Of a DNA stretch of 64,000 nucleotides, positions 44,251 to 52,465 are shown piece after piece. Below the pieces are notes generated by a model. It ran no database searches and was not told where the DNA came from. It saw nothing but the letters and a program-made list of their open reading frames with translations. The position numbers and the translations under genes are program-made. Source of the stretch: Herpetosiphon llansteffanensis (lineage in GTDB: Bacteria > Chloroflexota > Chloroflexia > Chloroflexales > Herpetosiphonaceae); assembly GCF_003205875.1 (NCBI RefSeq), contig NZ_PUBZ01000084.1:22325-86324 (forward strand), written 5' to 3'. Position 1 is the first letter of the stretch. Each line of letters begins with the position of its first letter.

Positions 44251-44661
44251 CTACATTCGCAACCCATCCAAATCTGGGCGCAGCACGACGCTTTCTTGCT
44301 CATTGGGGTCGGTGCGCGCAATAATCGCCACTGCTTCTTCGGCATATGGGTTGAAGGGAAAATGCGGCATGCCAGCGGGAATATACACATATTCGCCAGC
44401 ATGAACGACCGCATGACGCTCCAATTGATGGCCATAGTACATTTCGACCGTGCCGCTCAGCATATAAATTGCGGTTTCGTGGCTTTCGTGGTGATGTGCT
44501 TTGGCTCGTGCGCCAGCAGGCATACGCAGCATATGCATACACAGCGCCTGCGAGCCTGCGGTTTCGGCGGCAATGCCAGCAAAATAGTTAAGCCCTTGTT
44601 TGCCAGCAAAAGCACTTTGTTCATTGGGCCGAATAATCACGCAATCGGCTTGTTCAGACAT
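44251..44661 (-). CDS. Cupin-domain protein
   Basis: A 136-aa single-domain cupin. Cupin motif 1 is HHHESHETAIYMLSGTVEMYYG, giving metal ligands, and motif 2 is YIPAGMPHFPFNP. Could be a small dioxygenase, isomerase or sensor; the substrate cannot be read. The ATG at 44661 has GGGGG about 8 nt upstream. It follows murT by 18 bp on the same strand, where most bacteria have gatD. Confidence 0.8.
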   Translation of the reverse strand: MSEQADCVIIRPNEQSAFAGKQGLNYFAGIAAETAGSQALCMHMLRMPAGARAKAHHHESHETAIYMLSGTVEMYYGHQLERHAVVHAGEYVYIPAGMPHFPFNPYAEEAVAIIARTDPNEQESVVLRPDLDGLRM

Positions 44662-44679
44662 CCGCATTTCCCCCAGCTA

Positions 44680-46071
44680 TTAGCTTTCCCAAAATGGCTT
44701 GAGCACACCACGATCAACCAAGACCTCGCGCATTTCGAGCATGGCCGTATAGGTTGGCAGCATCGTCAAAGTTGTATCGTTGGCAATTGCCGCATCAAAA
44801 GCTTGCGCCAAATCTGGCTCGACATGAATTTGGTGCTGGTCAATCCCAGCATATTTCAGTCGATTTGCCATATCTGCCGCCCGCGTACCGCTCACCACAA
44901 TTCGTTGCGTATGGCCAGCCAAAGCCTCAAAATCTGCATCCCAAAGCCATGAAACGTCGGTGCCATCAGCAATTTTATCGTTAATCGCAATCATCAGGTT
45001 GAGCGGCGCTTGGCTCCCGCTGGTAATCATACGCACGGTTTCGCTTGCACCAATCGGATTTTTGATCAAGGCCATCAACACCTGTTTTTGCTGATATTCA
45101 AAGCGTTCGATGCGGCCAAAGGCGGCGCTAAATTGCTCCAAGGCAGCGCGAATAATTGGCAACGGAACATCCAAGGCACTCGTTGCGGCAATCGCAGCCA
45201 AGGCATTGAGCGCATTGTAGAGCCCAGGCAAAGGCAAGTTTAATTCGAGGGCTTGCTGGCCGTGGGGTTGATTCAAGACGACGCGCAAGGTACTGCCGCG
45301 CGTACCATCAAGCTCCAATTGGCGCAGCACAATTTGCGGCTCTGGTCGATGGTGGCCGCAGGCAGGGCAATGATAGCGCCCGATATGGCCATAGTAGGCA
45401 GGATCATAGCTATAGGGCTGGCCACAACGGCGACAGAAAATCGAATCGGCTGCATGGCGCAGCGCATCGTTGCCATGGCGCGTATCTTCGAGGCCATAAA
45501 AAAGCACCTTGGCTTGCAAGCCCGTTGCCAAATCGGCAATTGCCGGATCATCGGCGTTCAACACAACGGTGCTGGTGCTCGGCAGAGTGGCGAGGACTTT
45601 TTGCCACTTGGCGGCCAGCGTATCAACCTCGCCATAGCGATCAAGCTGATCGCGAAAAAGATTGAGCAACAATACAACTCGGGGTTGGGTTTCGGCGATT
45701 GCTGCTGGCAAATGCGCCTCGTCAACCTCGAACAAGGCCCGTTGATATTGCGGCGCGCCCCAAATGCCCAGATCGAGGGTGGCAGCGGTTAGCCCAGTGA
45801 TCAAATTGGCCCCAGCTCGATTATGTAAGGCTGGTTGGCCTTGTTGGCTACAAATTGCTGCAATCATGCGGCTGGTCGTGGTTTTGCCGTTGGTGCCAGA
45901 AATGAGCATCACGCCGCCATTGAGCCGCTTCGCCTGATGCCGCAATACATCGGGCGCAACTCGGCGCGCGATTCGGCCAGGTAAATTCGTGCCGCCGCCA
46001 AAGCCAAATTGGCGGCTTGCCCATTGCGCTAACTGCGCAACACTTAATGCAACATGCTCACGTAGTGTCAT
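44680..46071 (-). CDS. murT: MurT-like Mur ligase (lipid II isoglutaminyl synthase subunit)
   Basis: A 463-aa Mur ligase-family protein of the MurT type. The ATP loop is ISGTNGKTTTSRMIA; a zinc ribbon of four Cys (FCRRCGQP ... YHCPACGHH, about residues 215-245) sits in the central domain, and a DUF1727-type C-terminal domain follows. MurT with the amidotransferase GatD converts the D-Glu of lipid II to D-isoglutamine. No gatD is present on either side in this window, which is unusual because the two are normally adjacent; the next gene is a cupin. Confidence 0.88.
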   Translation of the reverse strand: MTLREHVALSVAQLAQWASRQFGFGGGTNLPGRIARRVAPDVLRHQAKRLNGGVMLISGTNGKTTTSRMIAAICSQQGQPALHNRAGANLITGLTAATLDLGIWGAPQYQRALFEVDEAHLPAAIAETQPRVVLLLNLFRDQLDRYGEVDTLAAKWQKVLATLPSTSTVVLNADDPAIADLATGLQAKVLFYGLEDTRHGNDALRHAADSIFCRRCGQPYSYDPAYYGHIGRYHCPACGHHRPEPQIVLRQLELDGTRGSTLRVVLNQPHGQQALELNLPLPGLYNALNALAAIAATSALDVPLPIIRAALEQFSAAFGRIERFEYQQKQVLMALIKNPIGASETVRMITSGSQAPLNLMIAINDKIADGTDVSWLWDADFEALAGHTQRIVVSGTRAADMANRLKYAGIDQHQIHVEPDLAQAFDAAIANDTTLTMLPTYTAMLEMREVLVDRGVLKPFWES

Positions 46072-46114
46072 GATTATCCTCAGTCACAACCAGCCCATAC
46101 TTTCTGCAGAGTAG

Positions 46115-46275
46115 GATAGCATAAAAGTCAAAAGTCAGAAGTCAAAAGTCAGAAGGGTATTGGAACCACGAAGCACGCGAAGATCGCGAAGTTAAGTTTT
46201 TGATCCACGAAGGACACGAAGGGCACGAAGATGGCTTCATCCTTCATCCTTCATCCCTCATCCTTCATCCTTTCT
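46115..46275. repeat. Word-like intergenic repeat tract
   Basis: AAAGTCAGAAGTC words (three), CACGAAGC-GCGAAGATCGCGAAG, TTTGATCCACGAAGGACACGAAGG and CTTCATCCTTCATCCCTCATC words (inverted orientation). No gene. Confidence 0.85.
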
Positions 46276-46276
46276 T

Positions 46277-46305
46277 TTGCCTTTCGCTACGCATTCTCGT
46301 ATACT
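46277..46305 (+). promoter_or_regulatory. Sigma-70-like promoter of the SAM hydrolase-family gene
   Basis: TTGCCT (46277-46282), 17-nt spacer, TATACT (46300-46305), 49 nt before the ATG at 46354. Confidence 0.65.
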
Positions 46306-46353
46306 AAACGGCGTTAACAACAATTGACCTACGCAAACTATAGGCGGGAGTTT

Positions 46354-47175
46354 ATGCAACCGAATGGAATCTTAACCCTAACTACCGATTTTGGCAGTGT
46401 TGATGCGTATAGCGCTGTGCTTAAAGGAGTGATTCTCTCGGTTAATCCGCAGGCTACGTTGATCGATGTGACGCATGAAATTGATGCGCAGCGGATTGCC
46501 CAAGCAGCCTATTTATTGCACACAGGCTATCGTTACTTTCCCGATGGCACTGTCCACTTGGTAATTGTTGATCCAGGGGTGGGCGGCGATCGCAAGGCCG
46601 TGGCGTTGTGTTCGCCACGTTGGGCCTTTGTGGCTCCCGATAACGGGGTGCTTTCGTATGTGTGGAAAGACCTTGTGGCGGAATTTGGCCGCGAGCAATT
46701 AAAATTGATCGAGCTGAGCGATAAGCGCTGGTGGTTACCCAAAGTGAGCGCAACCTTCCATGGTCGCGATATTTTCGCCCCAGTTGCTGCGCACCTTTCA
46801 AAAGGTTTGAAAGCTGAAGAACTTGGCAATCCATTAGCTGAATTGGTCGAATTGCCGCTAGCCGAGCCACGCCATCGCCTTGATGATGCATGGGAAGGCC
46901 GAATTATTCATGTTGATAATTTTGGCAATTGTATTACCAACATTACCCGCGATTTTATTGCCCAACACGGTAGCATCGAGCAAGTCGAAATCGGCATTCT
47001 CGATCAGCAAATTGGCCGAATTTGCCGCACCTACGCCGATAGCGAATGGGGCATGGTGATGGCGCTCTTCGGCTCCAGCGAACGGCTCGAATTGGCGGTG
47101 CGCAACGGCAATGCCGCCCGCATGCTCGGCGTTGGCATCGGCGATAGCCTGCGGATACGCTTTATACAAGGATGA
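46354..47175 (+). CDS. SAM hydroxide adenosyltransferase family protein (DUF62)
   Basis: A 273-aa member of the DUF62 family, which splits S-adenosylmethionine to adenosine and methionine with water (homologous to the fluorinase/chlorinase). The N-terminal LTTDFGSVDAYSAVLKG has the conserved Asp, HLVIVDPGVGGDRKA and FVAPDNGVLS follow, and TFHGRDIFAPVAA carries the R/HGRD motif. ATG 46354 follows GGGAG; an upstream in-frame codon at 46324 is less likely. The last codon and TGA stop coincide with an ATGAAGG repeat word. Confidence 0.9.
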   Translation: MQPNGILTLTTDFGSVDAYSAVLKGVILSVNPQATLIDVTHEIDAQRIAQAAYLLHTGYRYFPDGTVHLVIVDPGVGGDRKAVALCSPRWAFVAPDNGVLSYVWKDLVAEFGREQLKLIELSDKRWWLPKVSATFHGRDIFAPVAAHLSKGLKAEELGNPLAELVELPLAEPRHRLDDAWEGRIIHVDNFGNCITNITRDFIAQHGSIEQVEIGILDQQIGRICRTYADSEWGMVMALFGSSERLELAVRNGNAARMLGVGIGDSLRIRFIQG

Positions 47176-47375
47176 AGGATGAGGGATGAAGGATGAAACA
47201 AGGTAATCAATTACTCCGCCTTCATCCTTCATCCTTCCTAAAAACACTATGTTTGATACTCTCAATAGCGAAAGATGAGGGATGAGGGATGAGGAGTGAA
47301 ACAAGGTAATCAACTATTCATCCTTCATCCTTCATCCTTCCTAAAAACACTATGTTTGATACTCTCAATAGCGAA
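47171..47375. repeat. 103-bp tandem duplication including the helicase start codon
   Basis: Two copies (about 47171-47272 and 47273-47375) with period 103. Each has ATGAGGG/ATGAAGG words, a shared AAACAAGGTAATCAA segment, inverted CTTCATCC words and CTAAAAACACTATGTTTGAT. The second copy supplies the start of the helicase gene. In the first copy the ATG at 47249 reads MFDTLNSER then stops, repeating the helicase's first eight residues. The ATGAAGG and CTTCATCC words within each copy can pair as a hairpin. Confidence 0.9.
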
Positions 47376-49277
47376 CAACGGGCGGCGGTCATGGCGCAGC
47401 TGGGGCCAGTTTTGGTCAAGGCTGGCGCGGGCAGCGGTAAAACCCGCGTCCTAACCTACCGCATCGCCTATCTGATCGAACAGGGCGCTAGCTCCGATTC
47501 GATTGTTTCGGTAACATTTACCAACAAAGCGGCCAGCGAGCTGCGCACCCGTTTGCGCGATTTGCTGGGCAAGCGTAGCCGTGGCCTCACCGCCGGAACC
47601 TTTCACGCCATCTGTGGCAAATTGCTGCGCCAACATATTACTGGGCGCATTCGCAACTACACCGCCAACTTTACAATCTATGCTGGCGATGAGCAGTTGC
47701 AACTCGTGCAGCAAGCCATGGATAGCTACACCGGTCGCATGCCGCATGATCTTGAAGCGCCGCAGGTGCTCAATCTGATTTCGCGCTTCAAAAGCCGCAT
47801 GCAGCCGCCAACCCTCGCTCGCCAGATGGCCAACGATCCGCTGAGCCAGTATGCAGCGGCAATTTATCGCACCTATCAACGTCAGCTTGAGCGCTCAAAT
47901 GCCGTCGATTTCGACGATATGATTGTGATGACTTACAAGCTGCTGTTCGAACATCACGATGTGCTCGATGAAGTGCAATCGCGCTGGGCGCATGTGTTGG
48001 TAGACGAATATCAAGATACTGATTCTGCTCAATATGCCTTGCTTGAGTTGCTTTCGCGGCCTGTTGGCAAGCGTCCGCGCTCATTATTTGCGGTCGGCGA
48101 TGCCCAACAATCGATCTATGGCTTTCGCAACGCCGACTACACCATTATCAATCGCTTTACCCGCGATTTTCCCGAAGCGCAAGTTGTTGAGTTGCTGACC
48201 AATTATCGCTCGCGCCAAGAAATTCTTGATGCAGCCTATGCCGTAATGCGCCATTCGGTGGCCGTGCCAGCGCTCACTTTGAAAGCAGCTCGCCGCTCGC
48301 CGCCAGTGCCAGCCTTGGTAATCAACGAAGCAGCCGATGATCGCGCCGAGGCCGATGCCATCGCCAAATCAATTGGCAGTTTGCTCAGCACAGGCCGCCG
48401 CAGCAAAGATATTGCGATTCTCTATCGCTCGCGGCATATGAGCCGTGGGCTGGAAACCGCGTTGCGCCAAGCACGGATTCCCTATTCGCTCAAAGGTCAA
48501 GCAGGCTTTTACGATCGGCGGGTAATCCGCGATGCCTTGGCATTTTTGCGCATCATTGCCAATCCCAGCGATAGCCTGAGCATGAACCGAATTATCAACG
48601 TGCCAGCGCGGGGAATTGGCGCAAGCACAATTGCCCACCTCACCAGCAAAGCTGCGGCCTTGGGCTTACCGCTTGGCGAAGCGATTTTGAAGCGCGAGGC
48701 TTGGGCAGGACTCAGCGATCGCGCGAGCCAAGCAGTTAGCGATTGGGCGCGCAAAATCTATCGTTGGCGCAAATTGGCCAGCGGAACCTACCCACCAGAG
48801 GGCTTGCTACAAACCGTATTGCAAGAAAGCGGCTACCAAGCCATGATCGAAAAGGATTGGAAAGATCCTGATCGGAGCGATGCCCTCGCTCACTTAGAAG
48901 AGTTGCGGGTGGCAGCTGGCGAACATACCAACCTAGCTGCGTTTTTGCAAGAAATTGCCTTGCTGACCAATGTCGAGGATAAAGATGAGCGCGATGCGGT
49001 GCAATTGCTGACGATTCATGGAGCCAAAGGCTTGGAATGGCCAATTGTCTATGTGGCTGGTTTAGAAGAAGGCACGCTGCCCCACGAACGCTCATTAGTG
49101 GAGGCAGGCGGCGTTGAAGAAGAACGGCGCTTGTGTTATGTCGCCTTGACGCGGGCAGGCGAACAATTGTACCTTTCGCATGCCAAAAAACGTCAGCGCA
49201 ACACCCGCAATCCATCGCGTTTTCTTGATGATATTCTCGTCTATGGCCGCGAACGAGCCAAAGCCAAGGCTTTCTAA
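47352..49277 (+). CDS. UvrD/PcrA-like ATP-dependent 3'-5' DNA helicase
   Basis: A 641-aa superfamily 1A helicase. Motifs seen: LNSEQRAAV (Q motif), AGAGSGKTRVLTYR (Walker A), VTFTNKAASELRTRL, VDEYQDTDSAQYALL (Walker B), VGDAQQSIYGFRNA, LTNYRS, LTIHGAKGLEW and YVALTRAGEQLYL. It is about 80 residues shorter than typical PcrA/UvrD, lacking the C-terminal RNA-polymerase-binding tail. Likely roles are repair or recombination. The first eight codons are part of a 103-bp tandem duplication, and no good ribosome site lies before the ATG, only TCCTTCC words; initiation may thus be weak or unusual. Confidence 0.9.
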   Translation: MFDTLNSEQRAAVMAQLGPVLVKAGAGSGKTRVLTYRIAYLIEQGASSDSIVSVTFTNKAASELRTRLRDLLGKRSRGLTAGTFHAICGKLLRQHITGRIRNYTANFTIYAGDEQLQLVQQAMDSYTGRMPHDLEAPQVLNLISRFKSRMQPPTLARQMANDPLSQYAAAIYRTYQRQLERSNAVDFDDMIVMTYKLLFEHHDVLDEVQSRWAHVLVDEYQDTDSAQYALLELLSRPVGKRPRSLFAVGDAQQSIYGFRNADYTIINRFTRDFPEAQVVELLTNYRSRQEILDAAYAVMRHSVAVPALTLKAARRSPPVPALVINEAADDRAEADAIAKSIGSLLSTGRRSKDIAILYRSRHMSRGLETALRQARIPYSLKGQAGFYDRRVIRDALAFLRIIANPSDSLSMNRIINVPARGIGASTIAHLTSKAAALGLPLGEAILKREAWAGLSDRASQAVSDWARKIYRWRKLASGTYPPEGLLQTVLQESGYQAMIEKDWKDPDRSDALAHLEELRVAAGEHTNLAAFLQEIALLTNVEDKDERDAVQLLTIHGAKGLEWPIVYVAGLEEGTLPHERSLVEAGGVEEERRLCYVALTRAGEQLYLSHAKKRQRNTRNPSRFLDDILVYGRERAKAKAF

Positions 49278-49352
49278 CCATTCGTTAACGTTTAGGTAAA
49301 CTTTTGAGCCTACACTCTGATTGTTAGGATTTTTGCAGCGTAGGAGTGACCA

Positions 49353-49565
49353 ATGAAAGAATTAATTGCCCAACTTGTCCAAAAGGCCAACTTAAGCGAA
49401 GAACAAGCCAACAAGGCGGTTGAAGTGGTCAAAGGCTTTTTGGGCGACAAATTGCCAGAAGGTTTGCGCGGTCAAGTTGAAAGTTTCCTGACTGGCGAAA
49501 ACGTCATGGATGTTGCCGACAAAGCCAAGGGCTTACTCGGCGGGTTGTTTGGCAACAAAGAATAA
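49353..49565 (+). CDS. Small helical protein
   Basis: A 70-aa soluble protein predicted to be nearly all helical, Lys/Glu/Gly-rich (LVQKANLSEEQANKAVEVV ... GLLGGLFGNKE). TAGGAGTG precedes the ATG and a strong terminator follows, so it is expressed as a unit. It resembles small bacterial proteins of the DUF2267/DUF937 sort in composition, but I cannot assign a family. Confidence 0.7.
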   Translation: MKELIAQLVQKANLSEEQANKAVEVVKGFLGDKLPEGLRGQVESFLTGENVMDVADKAKGLLGGLFGNKE

Positions 49566-49590
49566 TTTCAGTCACGAACCAATCGATGCA

Positions 49591-49617
49591 AGGCAGCCAA
49601 GCTTGGCTGCCTTTTTG
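49591..49617 (+). terminator. Rho-independent terminator
   Basis: A perfect 22-bp palindrome, AGGCAGCCAAG/CTTGGCTGCCT (49591-49612), followed by TTTTG. Confidence 0.88.
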
Positions 49618-49641
49618 TTATGTCTGCAACTGGCCAAAATT

Positions 49642-49650
49642 TGATACAAT
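49642..49650 (+). promoter_or_regulatory. Extended -10 promoter of the second STAS gene
   Basis: TG-A-TACAAT, 33 nt before the ATG at 49683; same string as at 1388-1396. Confidence 0.5.
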
Positions 49651-49682
49651 AGCACTACTGTGTTGCTAAAGGAACTGAATCT

Positions 49683-50768
49683 ATGCAAAGCATTCGCACC
49701 GTTGATCCCGATCAACAGCCTGATCACCTGCGTTTAGGCCGTTATTTGGGATTAACTGCCATCGCGATTTATGTAGGATTATTGATTGGCGCGACGCTCA
49801 CCGTGATCATTCCCGATGCGTCGGATTTCATCATGCAATCAAAAATTCCGCTAAGTGGCTTTGCAGTGATTGTGCAAGGCTTATTTTTTATTGCTGGGCG
49901 ATTTTTTGCTCGGCGTAATCACATTAAGCCAAGTATATATCTGATGATCATTGGTTGTACAGTTTTGCCAATGATTATTACCTTTTTCAACCCAATCGAA
50001 TGGCCGCTCAGTGTTTTATATGTGTTTTTGATGTTGATTATTGCTGTGCAATTTGTCAATAGCCATCATCTCAAACAAATTAGCATTGTAGCTTGGATTT
50101 CGGTTATCATTGTGACTTTCTTGGGTTTTATCTTCAATGATCAATATAATTACCCAAAAATTAACGTCTTGTTGATTATGATCACCTCGGGAACGCCGAT
50201 TGTGACCATGATTATCTCATTATTATTTAGCTTTCATCGACGCTTGAATTTGACCGTGCGCGAGGTGAAACGGATTAATTATTCGCTGGAAGAATCACGA
50301 GCTTCGTTAGAGCAACAAGTTGGCCAGCGCACAGAGCAATTGCAACACACGCTGGTCGAATTACAACAACGGAATCAAGAACAAGCGGCTTATGTTAGCC
50401 AAATTGAGCAACAACGCCAAACAATTCGCGAACTCAGCGTGCCAGTGTTGCCTGTCAGCGGCGATACGCTGGTGTTGCCAATTGTCGGGACGCTTGATAA
50501 CGAGCGGTTGCGCGATTTACAGGTGATTGCACTGGGCGAAATTCAACAGCGCCGCGCCCAACGCTTATTGCTCGATGTGACGGGGCTTTCATGGTTTGAT
50601 AACGATGTGGCAACTGGTTTATTGCGTTTGGTTGATTCGGCGCAATTGCTGGGAGCCAAGGTGGCCTTGATTGGCGTGCGGCCTGAAGTTGCCCAAGCTT
50701 TGGTCAACTTGGGCATTGTGTTTGAGCATGTGGCCATCTATCGCGATTTGCAATCGGCCATGCACTAG
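49683..50768 (+). CDS. Six-helix membrane sensor with C-terminal STAS domain
   Basis: A 361-aa protein. The N-terminal 190 residues form about six transmembrane helices (no known sensor domain), then a coiled coil (about 195-245, LEESRASLEQQVGQRTEQL) and a STAS domain starting at RELSVPVLPVSGDTLVLP. The STAS module matches that of the HAMP-STAS protein at 9410 (both have LLDVTGL/IIDVTGV, GVRPEVAQAL). An RsbR-type role in stress signalling is inferred. It converges with the NlpC/P60 gene; their stop codons share the palindrome CTAG. Confidence 0.85.
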   Translation: MQSIRTVDPDQQPDHLRLGRYLGLTAIAIYVGLLIGATLTVIIPDASDFIMQSKIPLSGFAVIVQGLFFIAGRFFARRNHIKPSIYLMIIGCTVLPMIITFFNPIEWPLSVLYVFLMLIIAVQFVNSHHLKQISIVAWISVIIVTFLGFIFNDQYNYPKINVLLIMITSGTPIVTMIISLLFSFHRRLNLTVREVKRINYSLEESRASLEQQVGQRTEQLQHTLVELQQRNQEQAAYVSQIEQQRQTIRELSVPVLPVSGDTLVLPIVGTLDNERLRDLQVIALGEIQQRRAQRLLLDVTGLSWFDNDVATGLLRLVDSAQLLGAKVALIGVRPEVAQALVNLGIVFEHVAIYRDLQSAMH

Positions 50769-51937
50769 GGAAATGGCCGAATTGCCCCCACGAAGCGGCT
50801 ATTCCAATAGCTATTCGATAAATCGGAAACGCGAATACCCAAATTTTCGGAGAGCGCCTGAATCACGTTGCCATTGCCAGCGTAAATGCCAACGTGGCTC
50901 ACGCCTTTTTTATAGGTATTTTTGAAAAAGACAATATCGCCGGGCACTAAATCGTGTTGGCTGGTGATTTTTTGGCCATAGCCACCAGTCCATTGTTCAG
51001 CAGCACTATGCGGCATATCAATGCCCAATTTGCCATAGACATACAACACCAAGCCTGAGCAATCGAAGCCGCCGCGCGGAGTCTCGCCACCCCAAACATA
51101 GGGATAGCCAACGTATTTGCTGGCCAAGCGCACGGCCTCTAGCGCGTTAGGCGACGCACTTAAGGTTGGCACACGGCGCAAAATATAGTCATCTGCTTGT
51201 AAAAGCTCAGCCGAAACCCAGCCCTCAGTACCATTGTTGGTGCGTACATTAAACCAGCCAGCCCGTTGTTGCAGCAAATTAACCTGGCCTTGCTCAGCGC
51301 CCAAAGTTGTGATGATATCTGAGCCAGTTTGCGGCGCAACCCGCACATTCGCTCGTTCGACATTCAGTTCGGCCAATAAAGCAGGATTGGGGTCGGCGTG
51401 CTCAGCGATTTGGGGCAACGCTTGCGCCGAGCTAGCCAACGCCACATAACTATCATCAACCCAGCCCAAAGCCCGTTGCGGCGTGACCACTTGCAGCCAG
51501 CCCTCAAAGCGGCCAACCACGGTTAGCGGCGTTGTATTGGGCAAAATCGCCATGGGCAAATAATCGACGCTTGGGCCATCGCGCAAATTCAATTCGTCGC
51601 TTGCAACCAAGCCTGCAATCGTGGTTGTAAAAACCGTATCGGCAGAAATTGGCGCAGCCAACAAACTACTGGTTAATGGCAAGGTTTCGGGAATAGCCAA
51701 GGCTTGAGCTTCGAGTTCAGGATTCAAAACCGGCGCTTGCCAATCGGCAGGAATCGGCTCATCGAGGGTTGCGCCAACCCTGACTATTTGCGGCGTTGCA
51801 GTTGGCGAAATTGCGGCGGGCGAGGTTGCGGGAAACGTCCACCAAAGCAGCAAAGGCACAGTTAACCCAGCGCCAAGCAACCAGCCAGCGATCTGCAATC
51901 GCCGCCGATCCCGCGCTAGGATTGGCAATTGGGGCAT
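50765..51937 (-). CDS. NlpC/P60 cell-wall hydrolase with SH3-like domains
   Basis: A 390-aa exported protein. One N-terminal transmembrane/signal helix (about residues 15-33) is followed by two SH3-like domains (about 115-175 and 190-245, GEVW-like GWVDDSYV and GWVSAELL) and a C-terminal NlpC/P60 peptidase. The catalytic Cys is in GGFDCSGLVLYVYG and the catalytic His in GVSHVGIYAGNGNV. These enzymes cut D-Glu/meso-DAP or L-Lys peptide bonds in peptidoglycan, with the SH3 modules binding the wall. It is 12 nt downstream of the cupin gene. Confidence 0.9.
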   Translation of the reverse strand: MPQLPILARDRRRLQIAGWLLGAGLTVPLLLWWTFPATSPAAISPTATPQIVRVGATLDEPIPADWQAPVLNPELEAQALAIPETLPLTSSLLAAPISADTVFTTTIAGLVASDELNLRDGPSVDYLPMAILPNTTPLTVVGRFEGWLQVVTPQRALGWVDDSYVALASSAQALPQIAEHADPNPALLAELNVERANVRVAPQTGSDIITTLGAEQGQVNLLQQRAGWFNVRTNNGTEGWVSAELLQADDYILRRVPTLSASPNALEAVRLASKYVGYPYVWGGETPRGGFDCSGLVLYVYGKLGIDMPHSAAEQWTGGYGQKITSQHDLVPGDIVFFKNTYKKGVSHVGIYAGNGNVIQALSENLGIRVSDLSNSYWNSRFVGAIRPFP

Positions 51938-51949
51938 ATTGATGAATCC

Positions 51950-52402
51950 TTATTCTTCAAAAATAATCCCATAAGCCTGATTCAACTGCGATAAGGCAGC
52001 AGCAGGCAGTGGCAAACCAAATTGTTGAATGGCATCGCTGAAATCATGGAAATAGTATTCGAAACCAGCCGGAGCCGCAACTATTAATGCAACACAGGGA
52101 CTGGTTCCAAGGGTGCGAAAGGCATGACGCACACCCATCGGCAGATCAATCGTGGCTCCCGCCTTGGCAACGATCGTCTCGCCATTGATCGAAAACTCGA
52201 AAATTCCAGCTTGAATAATAAAGGTTTTATCTTCGCGGGTATGCATATGGTGCATAACGCCGCTTCCAGGCAAGCTGGTATATTCGACTAAAGAAAACGC
52301 GCCATCGGTATCCGAGCCAGTAAGCTTGACCGCAACTTGGCTGTGCGGGGCATGTGCGATCGGACATTCCAAGAGCATGGTATGATCGGCAAGCTGTGAC
52401 AT
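51950..52402 (-). CDS. Cupin-domain protein
   Basis: A 150-aa single-domain cupin with motif 1 MHHMHTREDKTFIIQAGIFEFSING (three His and a Glu position) and motif 2 LPMGVRHAFRTLG. Function unknown; could be a metal-dependent small enzyme. ATG 52402 has GGAGG 7 nt upstream. It leads a two-gene unit with the NlpC/P60 gene. Confidence 0.82.
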   Translation of the reverse strand: MSQLADHTMLLECPIAHAPHSQVAVKLTGSDTDGAFSLVEYTSLPGSGVMHHMHTREDKTFIIQAGIFEFSINGETIVAKAGATIDLPMGVRHAFRTLGTSPCVALIVAAPAGFEYYFHDFSDAIQQFGLPLPAAALSQLNQAYGIIFEE

Positions 52403-52465
52403 AGGCAACCTCCGCTGATTATGATCATTATAGGCGATGGTTTTCGCCCTGACTATGGAGCTTTT

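Noticed and set aside
44296..44952. 218-aa plus-strand ORF across the cupin and murT genes
   Set aside because: It spans two real genes on the other strand and shows no domain or ribosome site.
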